Source of the DNA: Streptococcus sp. HMSC074B11
Lineage (GTDB): Bacteria > Bacillota > Bacilli > Lactobacillales > Streptococcaceae
NCBI RefSeq assembly: GCF_001808705.1
Contig: NZ_KV794219.1
Span: forward strand, 1 to 45,742
Direction: 5' to 3'
Length of the DNA: 45,742 nt
Shown: positions 27,016-37,068 of the stretch, piece after piece
Numbering within the stretch: position 1 is the stretch's first letter
How the letters are laid out: each line of letters opens with the position of its first letter
Notes under the pieces: generated by a model
What the model was told of the DNA's origin: nothing
Seen by the model: the letters and a program-made list of their open reading frames with translations, nothing else
Database searches by the model: none
Made by a program: the position numbers and the translations under genes

Positions 27016-27708
27016 ATGCTGAAATGGGATGAACTACCTCAAGAAATGCAATTAAGTGAGGTAAAACCATACTACCAGCTTGTTTCTAAAAGAAAAGGCT
27101 CTCTGATTCTCAAGCGCTGTCTAGATTTGTTTCTAGCATTGGTCTTGTTAATCTTGACCTCACCCGTATTTCTAATTCTAAGCATTTGGATCAAGCTAGA
27201 TAGCAAGGGTCCAGTCATTTACAAGCAAGTGCGGGTAACCCAGTACAACCGACATTTCAAGATTTGGAAATTCCGGACCATGGTGACCGATGCGGACAAG
27301 AAAGGAAGTCTAGTAACTTCTGCCAATGACAGCCGTATCACCAAGGTTGGAAATTTCATTCGCCGTGTTCGTTTGGATGAACTTCCACAATTGGTCAATG
27401 TTCTCAAAGGAGAGATGTCCTTTGTGGGAACTCGTCCAGAAGTACCACGCTATACTGAGCAGTACAGCCCTGAAATGATGGCTACCTTGCTCTTACCAGC
27501 AGGGATTACATCGCTTGCCAGCATTAACTATAAGGACGAGGATGCCATTATCAGTCAAATGACTGCAAAAGGTATGTCGGTCGACCAAGCTTATGTCGAA
27601 AGAGTCCTTCCAGAAAAGATGCACTATAATCTAGCCTACCTACGTGATTTTAATTTCTTCGGAGATATCAAAATCATGTTCCAGACTGTATTTGAAGTTT
27701 TAAAATAA
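27016..27708 (+). CDS. bacterial sugar transferase (undecaprenyl-phosphate sugar-1-phosphate transferase)
   Basis: 230 residues, small PglC/WbaP-type monotopic transferase. One membrane segment (about 35-60, LDLFLALVLLILTSPVFLIL) is followed by the catalytic part with KIWKFRTM, the Asp-Glu pair in RLDELPQL and SFVGTRPEVPRY. It loads a sugar-1-phosphate on the lipid carrier. The next gene is a nucleotide-sugar aminotransferase, and in pneumococcus this pair is proposed to make and transfer AATGal, the first sugar of the teichoic acid repeat. ATG 27016 is preferred over 27010 because AGAGGAG ends at 27008. Confidence 0.9.
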   Translation: MLKWDELPQEMQLSEVKPYYQLVSKRKGSLILKRCLDLFLALVLLILTSPVFLILSIWIKLDSKGPVIYKQVRVTQYNRHFKIWKFRTMVTDADKKGSLVTSANDSRITKVGNFIRRVRLDELPQLVNVLKGEMSFVGTRPEVPRYTEQYSPEMMATLLLPAGITSLASINYKDEDAIISQMTAKGMSVDQAYVERVLPEKMHYNLAYLRDFNFFGDIKIMFQTVFEVLK

Positions 27709-27748
27709 AGTAGTCCTAAGATTGAAAACCGATAAAAGGAGTAAAACA

Positions 27749-28975
27749 ATGCCAAAGTATAATATTCCATTTTCACCACCCGATATTACCGAAGCAGAAA
27801 TTGCTGAAGTAGCAGATACCCTCCGTTCTGGTTGGATTACAACAGGACCTAAGACAAAAGAATTGGAGCGTCGTCTGTCCGTCTATACTCAGACACCTAA
27901 GACAGTCTGCCTTAACTCTGCAACAGCAGCTCTTGAATTGATCTTGCGCGTGCTTGAAGTGGGGTCTGGCGATGAAGTTATCGTTCCAGCTATGACTTAT
28001 ACAGCATCATGTAGCGTTATCACTCACGTAGGTGCGACACCAGTAATGGTTGATATCCAAGGTGATACCTTTGAAATGGACTATGACAAACTTGAGCAAG
28101 CGATTACTGAGAAGACTAAGGTTATCATCCCAGTAGAACTTGCAGGGATTATCTGTGACTATGACCGTTTGTTCCAAGTTGTTGAGAAGAAACGTGACCT
28201 CTTTACAGCTACTAGCAAGTGGCAAAAAGTCTTTAACCGTATCGTTGTTGTATCAGATAGCGCCCATGCTTTGGGTTCAACCTACAAGGGACAACCAGCT
28301 GGTTCCATTGCAGACTTTACATCATTCTCTTTCCACGCAGTTAAGAATTTTACAACTGCTGAAGGAGGAAGTGCGACCTGGAAAGCTAATCCAGCTATTG
28401 ACGATGAAGAAATGTACAAGGAATTCCAAATCCTATCTCTTCATGGTCAAACGAAGGATGCGCTAGCTAAGATGCAACTAGGTTCATGGGAATACGATAT
28501 CGTAACTCCTGCCTACAAGTGCAACATGACGGATATCATGGCTTCAATTGGTTTGGTACAATTGGATCGTTATCCTAGCTTGCTTCAACGTCGAAAAGAA
28601 ATCGTAACTCGCTATGACCGTGGATTTACAGGAACTCGTATTCACCCATTGGCGCATGAGACAGATACTGTTGAATCTTGTCGTCACCTTTACGTTACCC
28701 ATGTAGAAGGTGCTAGTCTTGAGCAACGTAATCAAATCATCCAAGAATTGGCCAAAGCTGGAATCGCAAGTAACGTTCACTACAAACCGCTTCCACTTTT
28801 GACTGCCTATAAGAATCTTGGCTTTGATATGGCAAACTATCCTAAAGCTTATGCCTACTTTGTAAACGAGATTACACTACCGCTTCACACCAAATTAACG
28901 GATGAAGAAGTAGATTATATCATTGAGACTTTTGTCAAAGTTTCTGATGAAGTTCTAGGTGCTTCACAAAAATAA
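27749..28975 (+). CDS. DegT/DnrJ/EryC1 PLP aminotransferase for amino-sugar synthesis
   Basis: 408 residues. Family landmarks: PFSPPDITEAEIAEV near the start, LNSATAALEL (PLP phosphate site, about 55-64), VVSDSAHALG with PLP-ring Asp170, and SFHAVKN with Schiff-base Lys199. These enzymes aminate keto-sugars on nucleotide carriers; here the probable product is UDP-AATGal for teichoic acid (from neighbour and pneumococcal analogy). AAAGGAG precedes ATG 27749, 40 bases after the transferase stop, so both lie in one operon. An upstream in-frame TTG (27722) is less likely. Confidence 0.9.
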   Translation: MPKYNIPFSPPDITEAEIAEVADTLRSGWITTGPKTKELERRLSVYTQTPKTVCLNSATAALELILRVLEVGSGDEVIVPAMTYTASCSVITHVGATPVMVDIQGDTFEMDYDKLEQAITEKTKVIIPVELAGIICDYDRLFQVVEKKRDLFTATSKWQKVFNRIVVVSDSAHALGSTYKGQPAGSIADFTSFSFHAVKNFTTAEGGSATWKANPAIDDEEMYKEFQILSLHGQTKDALAKMQLGSWEYDIVTPAYKCNMTDIMASIGLVQLDRYPSLLQRRKEIVTRYDRGFTGTRIHPLAHETDTVESCRHLYVTHVEGASLEQRNQIIQELAKAGIASNVHYKPLPLLTAYKNLGFDMANYPKAYAYFVNEITLPLHTKLTDEEVDYIIETFVKVSDEVLGASQK

Positions 28976-29008
28976 TTAAAAAAATTAGTAAAAAATTAGT
29001 GAAAACGG

Positions 29009-29037
29009 TTGACAAAGAAAAAACAATAACATATAAT
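29009..29037 (+). promoter_or_regulatory. strong promoter of the first Trp T-box
   Basis: Consensus TTGACA (29009-29014), 17 bases, consensus TATAAT (29032-29037). Transcription would begin near 29044, at the start of the T-box leader. Confidence 0.85.
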
Positions 29038-29043
29038 TAACTC

Positions 29044-29296
29044 AACAAATCAGAAAAGTAATTATTTTTAATCTTCAGGGAGCCTGTGGTTACTGTGAAC
29101 AGGTGGTTGGAACTAGTGAAATTGGGCTGATTTTAAAAGTGAATTTGAAACAATGAAAATTCGGTAGGCACACCTTACAGTGCAACTTGTTGTTAGACAA
29201 GGCAGAGATGTAAAGGGGATATTCTCTTTACAAATGAGGTGGTACCGCGTTACAAACGCCCTCACATGGAAGTAGATTCCGTGTGTGGGCTTTTTC
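29044..29296 (+). promoter_or_regulatory. T-box riboswitch (Trp) before the trpB paralogue
   Basis: The conserved T-box sequence AGGTGGTACCGCG is at 29237-29249. The terminator stem GCCCTCACATGGAA / TTCCGTGTGTGGGC plus T5 follows at 29258-29295. In the stem I region the specifier triplet is best read as TGG (29123-29125, in GAAATTGGGC), i.e. tryptophan. Uncharged tRNA-Trp would stabilise the antiterminator and switch on the downstream gene. Confidence 0.9.
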
Positions 29297-29329
29297 ATAT
29301 TTTGGAACAATGGAAAAGAGGAAAAATTT

Positions 29330-30508
29330 ATGACAACTAAAGGTTATTTTGGACAGTTTGGTGGTAGTTTTGTACCAGAACCAATTCAGGCTTTATTAGA
29401 TGAGTTGGAAGTGACTTTTGATAAATACAAGGATGATCCAGAGTTTTTAGCTGAGTTTCGCCATTACTTGAAGGATTATTCAGGTCGTGAAACACCGCTC
29501 TATTTTGCAGAAAGTTTGACAGAGCACCTAGGTGGAGCTAAGATTTATCTCAAGCGTGAAGATCTTAACCATCTTGGGTCACACAAACTTAACAATGTCC
29601 TTGGACAAATCCTTCTTGCTAAACGCATGGGTAAAAAACGTGTGATTGCTGAGACAGGAGCTGGGCAGCACGGTGTTGCGACAGCTGCAGCTGCAGCCAA
29701 ATTTGGTATGGCATGTGATGTCTACATGGGGGCAGAAGATGTGGAGCGTCAACGTCTCAATGTCTTCCGTATGGAGATGATGGGAGCAACTGTTCACGCA
29801 GTTGAAACTGGTACTCGTACCCTCAAAGATGCGGTTGATGCAGCCTTTGGAGCATGGATGAATGACCTTGAAGCCTTCTACGTTTTAGGATCTGCTGTAG
29901 GCCCTCATCCTTATCCAACGATTGTTCATGAATTCCAAAAGGTTATTAGTGAAGAATCACGTCGTCAAATCTTGGAAAAAGAAGGACGTCTACCAGACTA
30001 CGTCATTGCCTGTGTGGGCGGTGGTTCCAATGCTATCGGAGCTTTTTCACAGTATGTAGCTGATGAAGAAGTAAAATTGGTTGGGGTAGAAGCTGCTGGT
30101 CACGGTTTAGATACCGACAAACACGCGGCAACAATGACCAAGGGTAGTGTAGGGATTGTCGATGGAATGAAAACCTATGCAGTCTTTGGCGAAGATGGAA
30201 ATGTTGCACCTGTTTACTCTATCTCTGCTGGTTTAGACTATCCAGGGGTTGGACCAGAACACGCATTCTTTAAAGACTCTGGTCGTGTAGAGTATGTCGC
30301 AGCGACTGATGAAGAAGCTGTCCAAGCCTTGCTTTTACTTAGCAAGACTGAGGGAATTATCCCAGCTATTGAAAGCTCCCATGCTATTGCAGAAGCAGTC
30401 AAACGAGCACCAAAACTAAGTAAAGACGAGATTATCGTCATTAATGTCTCTGGTCGTGGAGACAAGGACGTAGCTGCTATTGCAGACTACCTTGAAGATA
30501 AAAAATAA
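29330..30508 (+). CDS. second tryptophan synthase beta chain (TrpB paralogue)
   Basis: 392 residues, full-length TrpB. PLP Lys86 lies in SHKLNN (the operon copy has AHKINN). [11 protein letters not shown] keeps the catalytic Glu, GGGSNAIG binds the PLP phosphate and SGRGDKD closes the site, so it looks active. It is clearly related to the operon trpB at 35070 but differs throughout, so the duplication is old. It stands alone behind its own Trp T-box and before the second T-box and trpE. It may condense indole with serine, salvaging free indole, without needing the local TrpA (inference). ATG 29330 follows AGAGGAAA. Confidence 0.9.
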   Translation: MTTKGYFGQFGGSFVPEPIQALLDELEVTFDKYKDDPEFLAEFRHYLKDYSGRETPLYFAESLTEHLGGAKIYLKREDLNHLGSHKLNNVLGQILLAKRMGKKRVIAETGAGQHGVATAAAAAKFGMACDVYMGAEDVERQRLNVFRMEMMGATVHAVETGTRTLKDAVDAAFGAWMNDLEAFYVLGSAVGPHPYPTIVHEFQKVISEESRRQILEKEGRLPDYVIACVGGGSNAIGAFSQYVADEEVKLVGVEAAGHGLDTDKHAATMTKGSVGIVDGMKTYAVFGEDGNVAPVYSISAGLDYPGVGPEHAFFKDSGRVEYVAATDEEAVQALLLLSKTEGIIPAIESSHAIAEAVKRAPKLSKDEIIVINVSGRGDKDVAAIADYLEDKK

Positions 30509-30514
30509 AAGATG

Positions 30515-30758
30515 GAAAAGATACAGAGATTTCTCTCACAGAGAGCTTGTGGTTGCTGAAAACAAGCAGAGAAAGCTGTAAGATTGGGTCTATCTGAAAA
30601 CGAGAGAAGAAAACATAATTCTCAAGGGAGTGCCCTTTATCGCACAGCCTGTTACAGGAGCTATCTGAGACAGGAATGAGAGATAGGAGAAATCCTATAA
30701 TTGAGGTGGCACCGCGAATTTCGTCCTCACGCAAGTTATTTTGCGTGGGGATTTTTTG
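30515..30758 (+). promoter_or_regulatory. T-box riboswitch (Trp) before trpE
   Basis: T-box sequence AGGTGGCACCGCG at 30704-30716, specifier TGG at 30585-30587 (in AAGATTGGGTC), and terminator stem TCCTCACGCAA / TTGCGTGGGGA followed by T6 (30724-30757). No separate promoter is obvious between the trpB-paralogue stop (30508) and this leader, so read-through from the first unit probably feeds it. Confidence 0.9.
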
Positions 30759-30802
30759 TAGAATAAACACGGGATTTAAGAAGAACTGAAAGGGAAATTA
30801 CA

Positions 30803-32164
30803 ATGGAACGAATCATTCATGGAGATGTTTTATCACCAATCTTGGCTTATATGCGTTTGAACGGAAATCACAAGGTCATACTTGAAAGTATCCCAAGAGA
30901 AAAGGAAAATGCTCGTTTTTCTATCTTAGCCTATAACCCAGTTTTTGAAATTAAGTTCGAAAATGGAGTTCTTTATCAAAATGGTCAAGTGATTGATCGT
31001 GATCCTTTGGATTTCCTTTATGAAGTAACTTATAAGAGTCAGCACCATTCAGAACTACCCTTTGGTAGTGGAGCTATTGGCTTTGTTGGCTACGATATGA
31101 TTTCTCTTTATGAAGAAATTGGCCAGCTCCCTGAGGATACGATTGGGACACCAGATATGCATTTCTTCGTATATGAGAGTTATATAGTTTTTGACCATAA
31201 GAAAGAAAAAATTCATATCATAGAGGATGCTCTCTACAGTGAGCGTAGTAGTGAAGAACTAGAAGTGGCTTTAGATCAGGTTTTAGAAGAGTTGAAAATC
31301 CCTGCTCCAAATGAATTTGAAGATTTGGACGTTTCTCCACTTCAGTTTAGACCACATATTGCACCTCAGAAATTTGAAGAAATGGTAGAAACAGCTCGCG
31401 ACTTGATTCGCAACGGAGATATGTTCCAATGTGTGCTTAGCCAGCGCTTCTCCGCAGAGGTAACTGGAAATCCTTTTGACTTCTACAGAAATCTCCGAGT
31501 GACCAATCCATCAAATTACCTCTACTTTTATGATTTTGGAAATTACCAAATTATCGGTGCCAGTCCAGAGAGCTTGGTTTCCGTCAAAAATGGCATTGTG
31601 ACAACCAATCCAATTGCAGGTACGCGACCTAGAGGTGCCAATGACGAGGAAGATGCAGCACTTGCAAATGATCTACTTTCTGATGAAAAGGAAACGGCAG
31701 AACACCGAATGTTGGTGGACTTGGGACGAAATGATATCGGTAGAATTGCTGAAACAGCAAGTGTCCAAGTAACCAAGTATATGGAAGTCGAACTTTTCCG
31801 CTATGTCATGCATTTGACCAGCGTGGTTAAAGGACATTTATTACCAGAACTGACTGCCATGGATGCCTTAAAGGCGACACTTCCGGCAGGAACAGTATCG
31901 GGAGCACCAAAGATTCGGGCCATGAAACGCATCTATGAACTAGAAACAGAGAAGCGAGGTGTCTATGCAGGAGCTATCGGTTACTTATCAGCAACTGGAG
32001 ACATGGATTTTGCTATTGCAATTCGAACCATGATTCTTAAAAATAAAAGGGCCTACGTACAGGCTGGTGCAGGAATTGTTTATGATTCCATCGCTCAGAA
32101 TGAATACCAAGAAACGATTAACAAAGCTAAATCTATGACAAGAATGGGAGAACTAAGACCATGA
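30803..32164 (+). CDS. trpE: anthranilate synthase component I
   Basis: 453 residues. The N-terminal part has the feedback-type motif VILESIPREKENARFS (about 24-39), where tryptophan binds in relatives. The chorismate-binding catalytic domain includes GASPESLV, NPIAGTRPRG, HRMLVDLGRNDIGR, GTVSGAPKIRAM and QAGAGIVYDS. With TrpG it makes anthranilate from chorismate and glutamine. It overlaps trpG by four bases. Expression is gated by the T-box just upstream. Confidence 0.97.
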   Translation: MERIIHGDVLSPILAYMRLNGNHKVILESIPREKENARFSILAYNPVFEIKFENGVLYQNGQVIDRDPLDFLYEVTYKSQHHSELPFGSGAIGFVGYDMISLYEEIGQLPEDTIGTPDMHFFVYESYIVFDHKKEKIHIIEDALYSERSSEELEVALDQVLEELKIPAPNEFEDLDVSPLQFRPHIAPQKFEEMVETARDLIRNGDMFQCVLSQRFSAEVTGNPFDFYRNLRVTNPSNYLYFYDFGNYQIIGASPESLVSVKNGIVTTNPIAGTRPRGANDEEDAALANDLLSDEKETAEHRMLVDLGRNDIGRIAETASVQVTKYMEVELFRYVMHLTSVVKGHLLPELTAMDALKATLPAGTVSGAPKIRAMKRIYELETEKRGVYAGAIGYLSATGDMDFAIAIRTMILKNKRAYVQAGAGIVYDSIAQNEYQETINKAKSMTRMGELRP

Positions 32165-32727
32165 TTTTATTGATTGACAATTATGATTCATTTACTTATA
32201 ACCTGGCTCAATATATCGGGAATTTCGCAGAAGTTCAGGTTTTGAGAAATGATGATCCAAACCTTTATGAAGAAGCTACAAAGGCAGATGGACTGGTCTT
32301 TTCTCCTGGCCCAGGTTGGCCAGCTGATGCTGGGAAAATGGAAGAAATGATTCGTGGTTTTGCAGGTAAGAAACCTATTCTAGGGATTTGTTTGGGGCAC
32401 CAAGCCATCGCAGAAGTCTTTGGTGGTAAGTTGGGTTTGGCTCCTAAAGTTATGCACGGTAAACAAAGCCAGATTCGATTTGAGACTCCATCAGTTCTCT
32501 ATCAAGGAATTGAGGACAATCGTCCAGTCATGCGTTACCATAGTATTTTAATTGAAGAGATGCCAGAAGAGTTTGAAGTGACAGCCCGTTCGACAGATGA
32601 CCAAGCTATTATGGGGATTCAACACAAAACCTTGCCGATTTATGGCTTGCAGTATCATCCAGAAAGTATTGGAACGCCAGATGGTCTATCTTCTATTCAG
32701 AATTTTATCGAGAAAGTTGTAAAGTGA
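32161..32727 (+). CDS. trpG: anthranilate synthase component II (glutamine amidotransferase)
   Basis: 188 residues, class I amidotransferase. The oxyanion motif SPGPGWP (about residues 48-54), nucleophile Cys in GICLGHQA (about 75-82) and C-terminal YHPESIGT with the catalytic His-Glu are present. It supplies ammonia to TrpE. It is a stand-alone TrpG, not fused to TrpD. The start overlaps the trpE stop. Confidence 0.96.
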   Translation: MILLIDNYDSFTYNLAQYIGNFAEVQVLRNDDPNLYEEATKADGLVFSPGPGWPADAGKMEEMIRGFAGKKPILGICLGHQAIAEVFGGKLGLAPKVMHGKQSQIRFETPSVLYQGIEDNRPVMRYHSILIEEMPEEFEVTARSTDDQAIMGIQHKTLPIYGLQYHPESIGTPDGLSSIQNFIEKVVK

Positions 32728-32737
32728 GGAACACAAA

Positions 32738-33742
32738 ATGAAAGAAATTATTGAAAAATTAGCGAACTTTGAAGATTTATCAAGTGTTGAAATGACAGAT
32801 GTGATCGAACGTATCGTGACAGGGCGAGTGACAGAAGCACAAATTGCTTCACTCCTTTTAGCCCTTAAGATGAAGGGGGAAACACCTGAAGAAAGAACAG
32901 CCCTCGCTCAAGTTATGAGAGGACATGCTCAACACATTCCAACAAATATTCAAGATGCTATGGATAACTGCGGTACAGGTGGAGATAAGTCATTTAGCTT
33001 TAACATCTCAACAACTGCAGCCTTTGTCTTGGCAGGTGGGGGAATCCACATGGCCAAACATGGAAATCGCTCCATCTCCTCAAAATCTGGGTCAGCAGAT
33101 GTCTTGCAAGCTTTGGGAATCAATATTGACCTCAAGCCAGCACAATTGGGGAAGGTATTTGATCAAACAGGAATCGTCTTTCTCTTTGCCAAAAACATGC
33201 ACCCAGCTATGAAATACATCATGCCAGCACGCTTGGAGTTGGGAATTCCAACTATCATGAATTTGACAGGTCCACTCATTCACCCAATGGTCTTGGAAAC
33301 ACAGCTTCTAGGAATCAGTCGTCCAGAACTTCTGGAAAGTACTGCTCAGGTTTTGAAAAATATGGGTCGCAAACGTGCTATCGTAGTAGCTGGTCCAGAA
33401 GGATTGGATGAAGCTGGTTTGAATGGAACTACCAGCATTGCCCTTCTTGAAAATGGTGAAATCACTTTGTCAACCTTTACTCCAGAAGATTTGGGAATGG
33501 AACGCATTGCCATTGAGGACATTCGTGGTGGTAATGCTCATGAGAATGCAGCCATCCTTGTCAGCGTTCTTAATAATGAACCAAGTCCATTCTTAGAAAC
33601 AACAGTCTTAAATGCTGGCCTTGGTTTTTATGCCAATGGTAAGGTAGATAGTATCAAAGACGGAGTTAAAATGGCACGTCAAGTGATTGCCAGCGGTAAG
33701 GCCCTTGAAAAACTCAGACTATTACAGGAGTACCAAAGATGA
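32738..33742 (+). CDS. trpD: anthranilate phosphoribosyltransferase
   Basis: 334 residues. Phosphoribosyl-diphosphate motif CGTGGD (about residues 78-83), [20 protein letters not shown] (107-126) and the DE-containing GLDEAGLNG near 224 are complete. It attaches phosphoribose to anthranilate, the second dedicated step. Ten bases separate it from trpG, and it overlaps trpC by four. Confidence 0.97.
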   Translation: MKEIIEKLANFEDLSSVEMTDVIERIVTGRVTEAQIASLLLALKMKGETPEERTALAQVMRGHAQHIPTNIQDAMDNCGTGGDKSFSFNISTTAAFVLAGGGIHMAKHGNRSISSKSGSADVLQALGINIDLKPAQLGKVFDQTGIVFLFAKNMHPAMKYIMPARLELGIPTIMNLTGPLIHPMVLETQLLGISRPELLESTAQVLKNMGRKRAIVVAGPEGLDEAGLNGTTSIALLENGEITLSTFTPEDLGMERIAIEDIRGGNAHENAAILVSVLNNEPSPFLETTVLNAGLGFYANGKVDSIKDGVKMARQVIASGKALEKLRLLQEYQR

Positions 33743-34506
33743 GTCAGGAATTTTTGTTGCGTATCTTAGAGCAGAAGGCGCGTGAAGTTGAAACGATGGA
33801 GCGAGAGGAGCTTCAACCTTTGCGTGAAAGCTATCGCTTAGCTGAATATTTGAAAAACCATCAGGACCGCTTGCAAATCATTGCAGAGGTCAAGAAGGCG
33901 AGTCCAAGTATGGGTGATATCAATCTGGATGTGGATATTGTTCAACAGGCCAAGACTTACGAGGCTAACGGCGCTGTTATGATTTCTGTTCTGACAGATG
34001 AAGTTTTCTTCAAAGGTCATTTGGATTATCTTCGTGAGATTTCCAACCAGGTACAGATTCCGACACTGAACAAGGATTTTATCATCGATGAAAAGCAAAT
34101 CATCCGTGCTCGCAATGCAGGTGCGACAGTTATCTTGCTCATCGTAGCGGCTTTATCAGAAGAACGCCTCAAGGAACTGTATGGCTATGCGACAGAGCTA
34201 GGTCTAGAAGTATTAGTGGAAACTCATAATCTAGCGGAGCTAGAAGTAGCTCACCGTCTTGGCGCTCAAATTATCGGTGTCAACAATCGCAATTTGACTA
34301 CCTTTGAAGTTGACTTGCAGACCAGTGTAGACTTGGCCCAATACTTTAAGGACGATTGCTTGTACATTTCTGAATCTGCTATTTTTACAGAAGAAGATGC
34401 GAAACGAGTTGCACCATACTTTAACGGAATTTTGGTGGGAACAGCTCTCATGCAAGCTGAAGATGTAGCCCAGAGAATCAGGGAGTTGCAAATTGACAAA
34501 AGTTAA
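33739..34506 (+). CDS. trpC: indole-3-glycerol phosphate synthase
   Basis: 255 residues, (beta/alpha)8 barrel. [14 protein letters not shown] (about residues 47-60) with the catalytic Lys, [12 protein letters not shown] (about 113-124), VETHN, GVNNRNL and SESAIF are the known active-site segments. It closes the indole ring by decarboxylation. It is separate from trpF, unlike the E. coli fusion. Overlaps both neighbours. Confidence 0.96.
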   Translation: MSQEFLLRILEQKAREVETMEREELQPLRESYRLAEYLKNHQDRLQIIAEVKKASPSMGDINLDVDIVQQAKTYEANGAVMISVLTDEVFFKGHLDYLREISNQVQIPTLNKDFIIDEKQIIRARNAGATVILLIVAALSEERLKELYGYATELGLEVLVETHNLAELEVAHRLGAQIIGVNNRNLTTFEVDLQTSVDLAQYFKDDCLYISESAIFTEEDAKRVAPYFNGILVGTALMQAEDVAQRIRELQIDKS

Positions 34507-35092
34507 GATTTGTGGACTATCGACCAAAGAAGCCGTAAAAACAACTGTGTCGGCTGGAGCAGACTACATTGGTTTTGTCTTTGCTCCTAGCAAAAGACAG
34601 GTGACCTTGGAACAGGCTGCTGAGCTGGCAAAGCTCATTCCTGTCAACGTTAAAAAAGTTGGAGTATTTGTTTCACCCAGTCGGGCAGAACTGTTAGAAG
34701 CGGTAGACAAAGTTGGTTTGGACTTTGTACAAGTTCACGGTCAGGTGGCGGATGATTTGTTTGGGGATTTGCCTTGTGCAAGTATTCAGGCTGTTCAGGT
34801 CGATGAAGGGGGGCATGTACCCAATTCTCAGGCAGATTATCTACTCTTTGATGCCCCTGTGGCAGGGAGTGGCCAGACCTTTGATTGGGGTCAACTGGAT
34901 ACGACTGGATTAACTCAGCCCTTCTTTATCGCAGGTGGGCTTAAGGAAGACAATGTAATAAAAGCAATTCAACACTTTACTCCCTATGCAGTAGATGTAT
35001 CGAGCGGAGTGGAGACAGATGGACAAAAAGATCATGAAAAGATTAGAAGATTTATAGAGAGGGTAAAGCATGGCATATCAGGAACCAAATAA
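34493..35092 (+). CDS. trpF: phosphoribosylanthranilate isomerase
   Basis: 199 residues. The start is TTG at 34493, giving [11 protein letters not shown] with the catalytic Cys of the KICGL motif. GGGAG at 34481-34485 serves it and no ATG fits. Other landmarks are [16 protein letters not shown] and the C-terminal [14 protein letters not shown] with the general-acid Asp region. It isomerises PRA to CdRP. The start lies 14 bases inside trpC and the stop 23 bases inside trpB, so translation is coupled along the operon. Confidence 0.95.
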   Translation: MTKVKICGLSTKEAVKTTVSAGADYIGFVFAPSKRQVTLEQAAELAKLIPVNVKKVGVFVSPSRAELLEAVDKVGLDFVQVHGQVADDLFGDLPCASIQAVQVDEGGHVPNSQADYLLFDAPVAGSGQTFDWGQLDTTGLTQPFFIAGGLKEDNVIKAIQHFTPYAVDVSSGVETDGQKDHEKIRRFIERVKHGISGTK

Positions 35093-36293
35093 AGATGGAT
35101 TTTACGGAAAATTCGGCGGACGTTTTGTCCCAGAAACATTGATGACAGCAGTTTTGGAGTTAGAGAAGGCCTATCGTGAAAGTCAGGCAGACCCAAGTTT
35201 CCAAGAGGAATTAAACCAACTCTTACGCCAGTATGTGGGTCGTGAAACTCCCCTTTACTACGCAAAAAACTTGACCCAACATATCGGCGGAGCCAAGATT
35301 TATCTTAAACGTGAAGACCTTAACCATACAGGGGCCCACAAGATTAACAATGCCTTGGGACAAGTTTTGCTTGCTAAACGCATGGGTAAAAAGAAAATTA
35401 TCGCAGAGACAGGTGCTGGTCAGCACGGTGTGGCAACTGCAACAGCTGCGGCTCTCTTTAACATGGAATGTACCATCTATATGGGTGAGGAAGATGTCAA
35501 ACGCCAAGCCCTCAATGTATTCCGTATGGAGCTTTTGGGAGCCAAGGTCGAGGCAGTGACAGATGGTTCGCGCGTGCTCAAGGATGCGGTCAATGCAGCC
35601 CTTCGTTCATGGGTGGCTAATATTGATGATACCCACTATATCCTTGGTTCTGCCTTGGGGCCTCATCCTTTCCCAGAAATTGTTCGTGATTTCCAAAGTG
35701 TTATCGGACGAGAAGCCAAACAACAGTACCGTGAATTGACAGGTGAAAATTTACCAGATGCCCTAGTAGCCTGTGTTGGTGGTGGCTCTAATGCCATCGG
35801 ACTTTTCCATCCATTTGTGGAAGATGAGTCAGTGGCTATGTATGGAGCTGAAGCAGCAGGACTCGGTGTGGATACAGAGCATCATGCAGCAACCTTGACC
35901 AAGGGTCGTCCAGGTGTTCTCCATGGTTCTCTCATGGATGTGCTCCAAGATGCTCATGGTCAAATCCTAGAAGCTTTCTCAATCTCAGCAGGTTTGGACT
36001 ATCCTGGTATCGGTCCAGAACATTCACATTACCACGATATCAAACGCGCGTCCTATGTGCCTGTGACAGATGAAGAGGCCTTGGAAGGATTCCAACTCTT
36101 GTCTCGTGTGGAAGGAATTATCCCTGCCTTGGAATCTAGTCACGCTATCGCTTTCGCAGTGAAATTGGCTAAAGAACTTGGACCAGACAAGTCTATGATT
36201 GTCTGTCTATCAGGTCGTGGGGACAAGGATGTAATTCAAGTTAAAGACCGATTGGAAGCAGACGCAGCAAAGAAGGGAGAAGCTCATGCCTAA
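35070..36293 (+). CDS. trpB: tryptophan synthase beta chain
   Basis: 407 residues. PLP Lys91 in HTGAHKINN, catalytic Glu in [11 protein letters not shown], phosphate loop GGGSNAIG and C-terminal SGRGDKD are all present. It condenses indole with serine. It begins inside trpF and overlaps trpA by eight bases, so this is the copy that forms the alpha-beta complex. Compare the stand-alone paralogue at 29330. Confidence 0.97.
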   Translation: MAYQEPNKDGFYGKFGGRFVPETLMTAVLELEKAYRESQADPSFQEELNQLLRQYVGRETPLYYAKNLTQHIGGAKIYLKREDLNHTGAHKINNALGQVLLAKRMGKKKIIAETGAGQHGVATATAAALFNMECTIYMGEEDVKRQALNVFRMELLGAKVEAVTDGSRVLKDAVNAALRSWVANIDDTHYILGSALGPHPFPEIVRDFQSVIGREAKQQYRELTGENLPDALVACVGGGSNAIGLFHPFVEDESVAMYGAEAAGLGVDTEHHAATLTKGRPGVLHGSLMDVLQDAHGQILEAFSISAGLDYPGIGPEHSHYHDIKRASYVPVTDEEALEGFQLLSRVEGIIPALESSHAIAFAVKLAKELGPDKSMIVCLSGRGDKDVIQVKDRLEADAAKKGEAHA

Positions 36294-37068
36294 GACTCTA
36301 ACAGAAAAATTGAACGCTATCAAAGTAACTGGAAAAGGAATTTTCGTTCCCTATATCATGGCTGGAGACCATGAAAAAGGTTTGGATGGTCTTGCTGAAA
36401 CAATTCGCTTTTTAGAAGACTTGGGTGTGTCTGCTATTGAAGTGGGAGTTCCTTTCTCAGACCCTGTTGCAGATGGTCCTGTTATCGAAGAAGCAGGCTT
36501 GCGCAGTCTAGCTCGCGGAACCTCTACCCAGGCTTTGGTTGAAACCTTGAAAACCATTGAAACAGAAATCCCGCTTGTCATCATGACCTATTTTAACCCC
36601 CTCTTTCAGTACGGTGTTGAGAAATTTGTCAAAGACCTTTCTACTACAGCGGTCAAGGGATTGATTATCCCAGACCTCCCTCATGAACATGCTAATTTTG
36701 TAGAGCCCTTCTTGGCAGATACAGACATTGCTTTGATTCCACTTGTAAGCTTAACGACAGGAATGGAGCGTCAAAAAGAACTCATTGAGGGAGCTGAAGG
36801 TTTTGTCTATGCTGTTGCTATTAATGGAGTGACAGGAAAATCAGGAAACTACCGAGATGATTTGGACAAGCACTTGGCTCAACTTCATCAAGTGGCACAT
36901 ATTCCAGTATTGACAGGTTTTGGTGTATCCACACAGGCTGATGTAGAACGTTTCAATGAGGTATCGGATGGCGTTATCGTCGGTTCCAAGATTGTTAAGG
37001 CTCTGCATGAAGGACAAGTAGGAGAAATCGCTGACTTTATCCGAGAAGCACTAGCTTACCAAAAATAA
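36286..37068 (+). CDS. trpA: tryptophan synthase alpha chain
   Basis: 260 residues. Catalytic Glu in [18 protein letters not shown] (about residues 50-67) and Asp in that same segment, PDLPHEHA, the mobile loop region NGVTGKSG and phosphate-binding GFGVS and GVIVGSKIV are intact. It splits indole-glycerol-phosphate and channels indole to TrpB. Last gene of the operon; its final 32 bases overlap the convergent prepilin peptidase gene. Confidence 0.97.
   Translation: MPKTLTEKLNAIKVTGKGIFVPYIMAGDHEKGLDGLAETIRFLEDLGVSAIEVGVPFSDPVADGPVIEEAGLRSLARGTSTQALVETLKTIETEIPLVIMTYFNPLFQYGVEKFVKDLSTTAVKGLIIPDLPHEHANFVEPFLADTDIALIPLVSLTTGMERQKELIEGAEGFVYAVAINGVTGKSGNYRDDLDKHLAQLHQVAHIPVLTGFGVSTQADVERFNEVSDGVIVGSKIVKALHEGQVGEIADFIREALAYQK

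Noticed and set aside
35223..35507. 94-codon frame antisense to trpB
   Set aside because: Similar antisense frames appear opposite both TrpB copies as by-products of shared codon patterns; no ribosome site.
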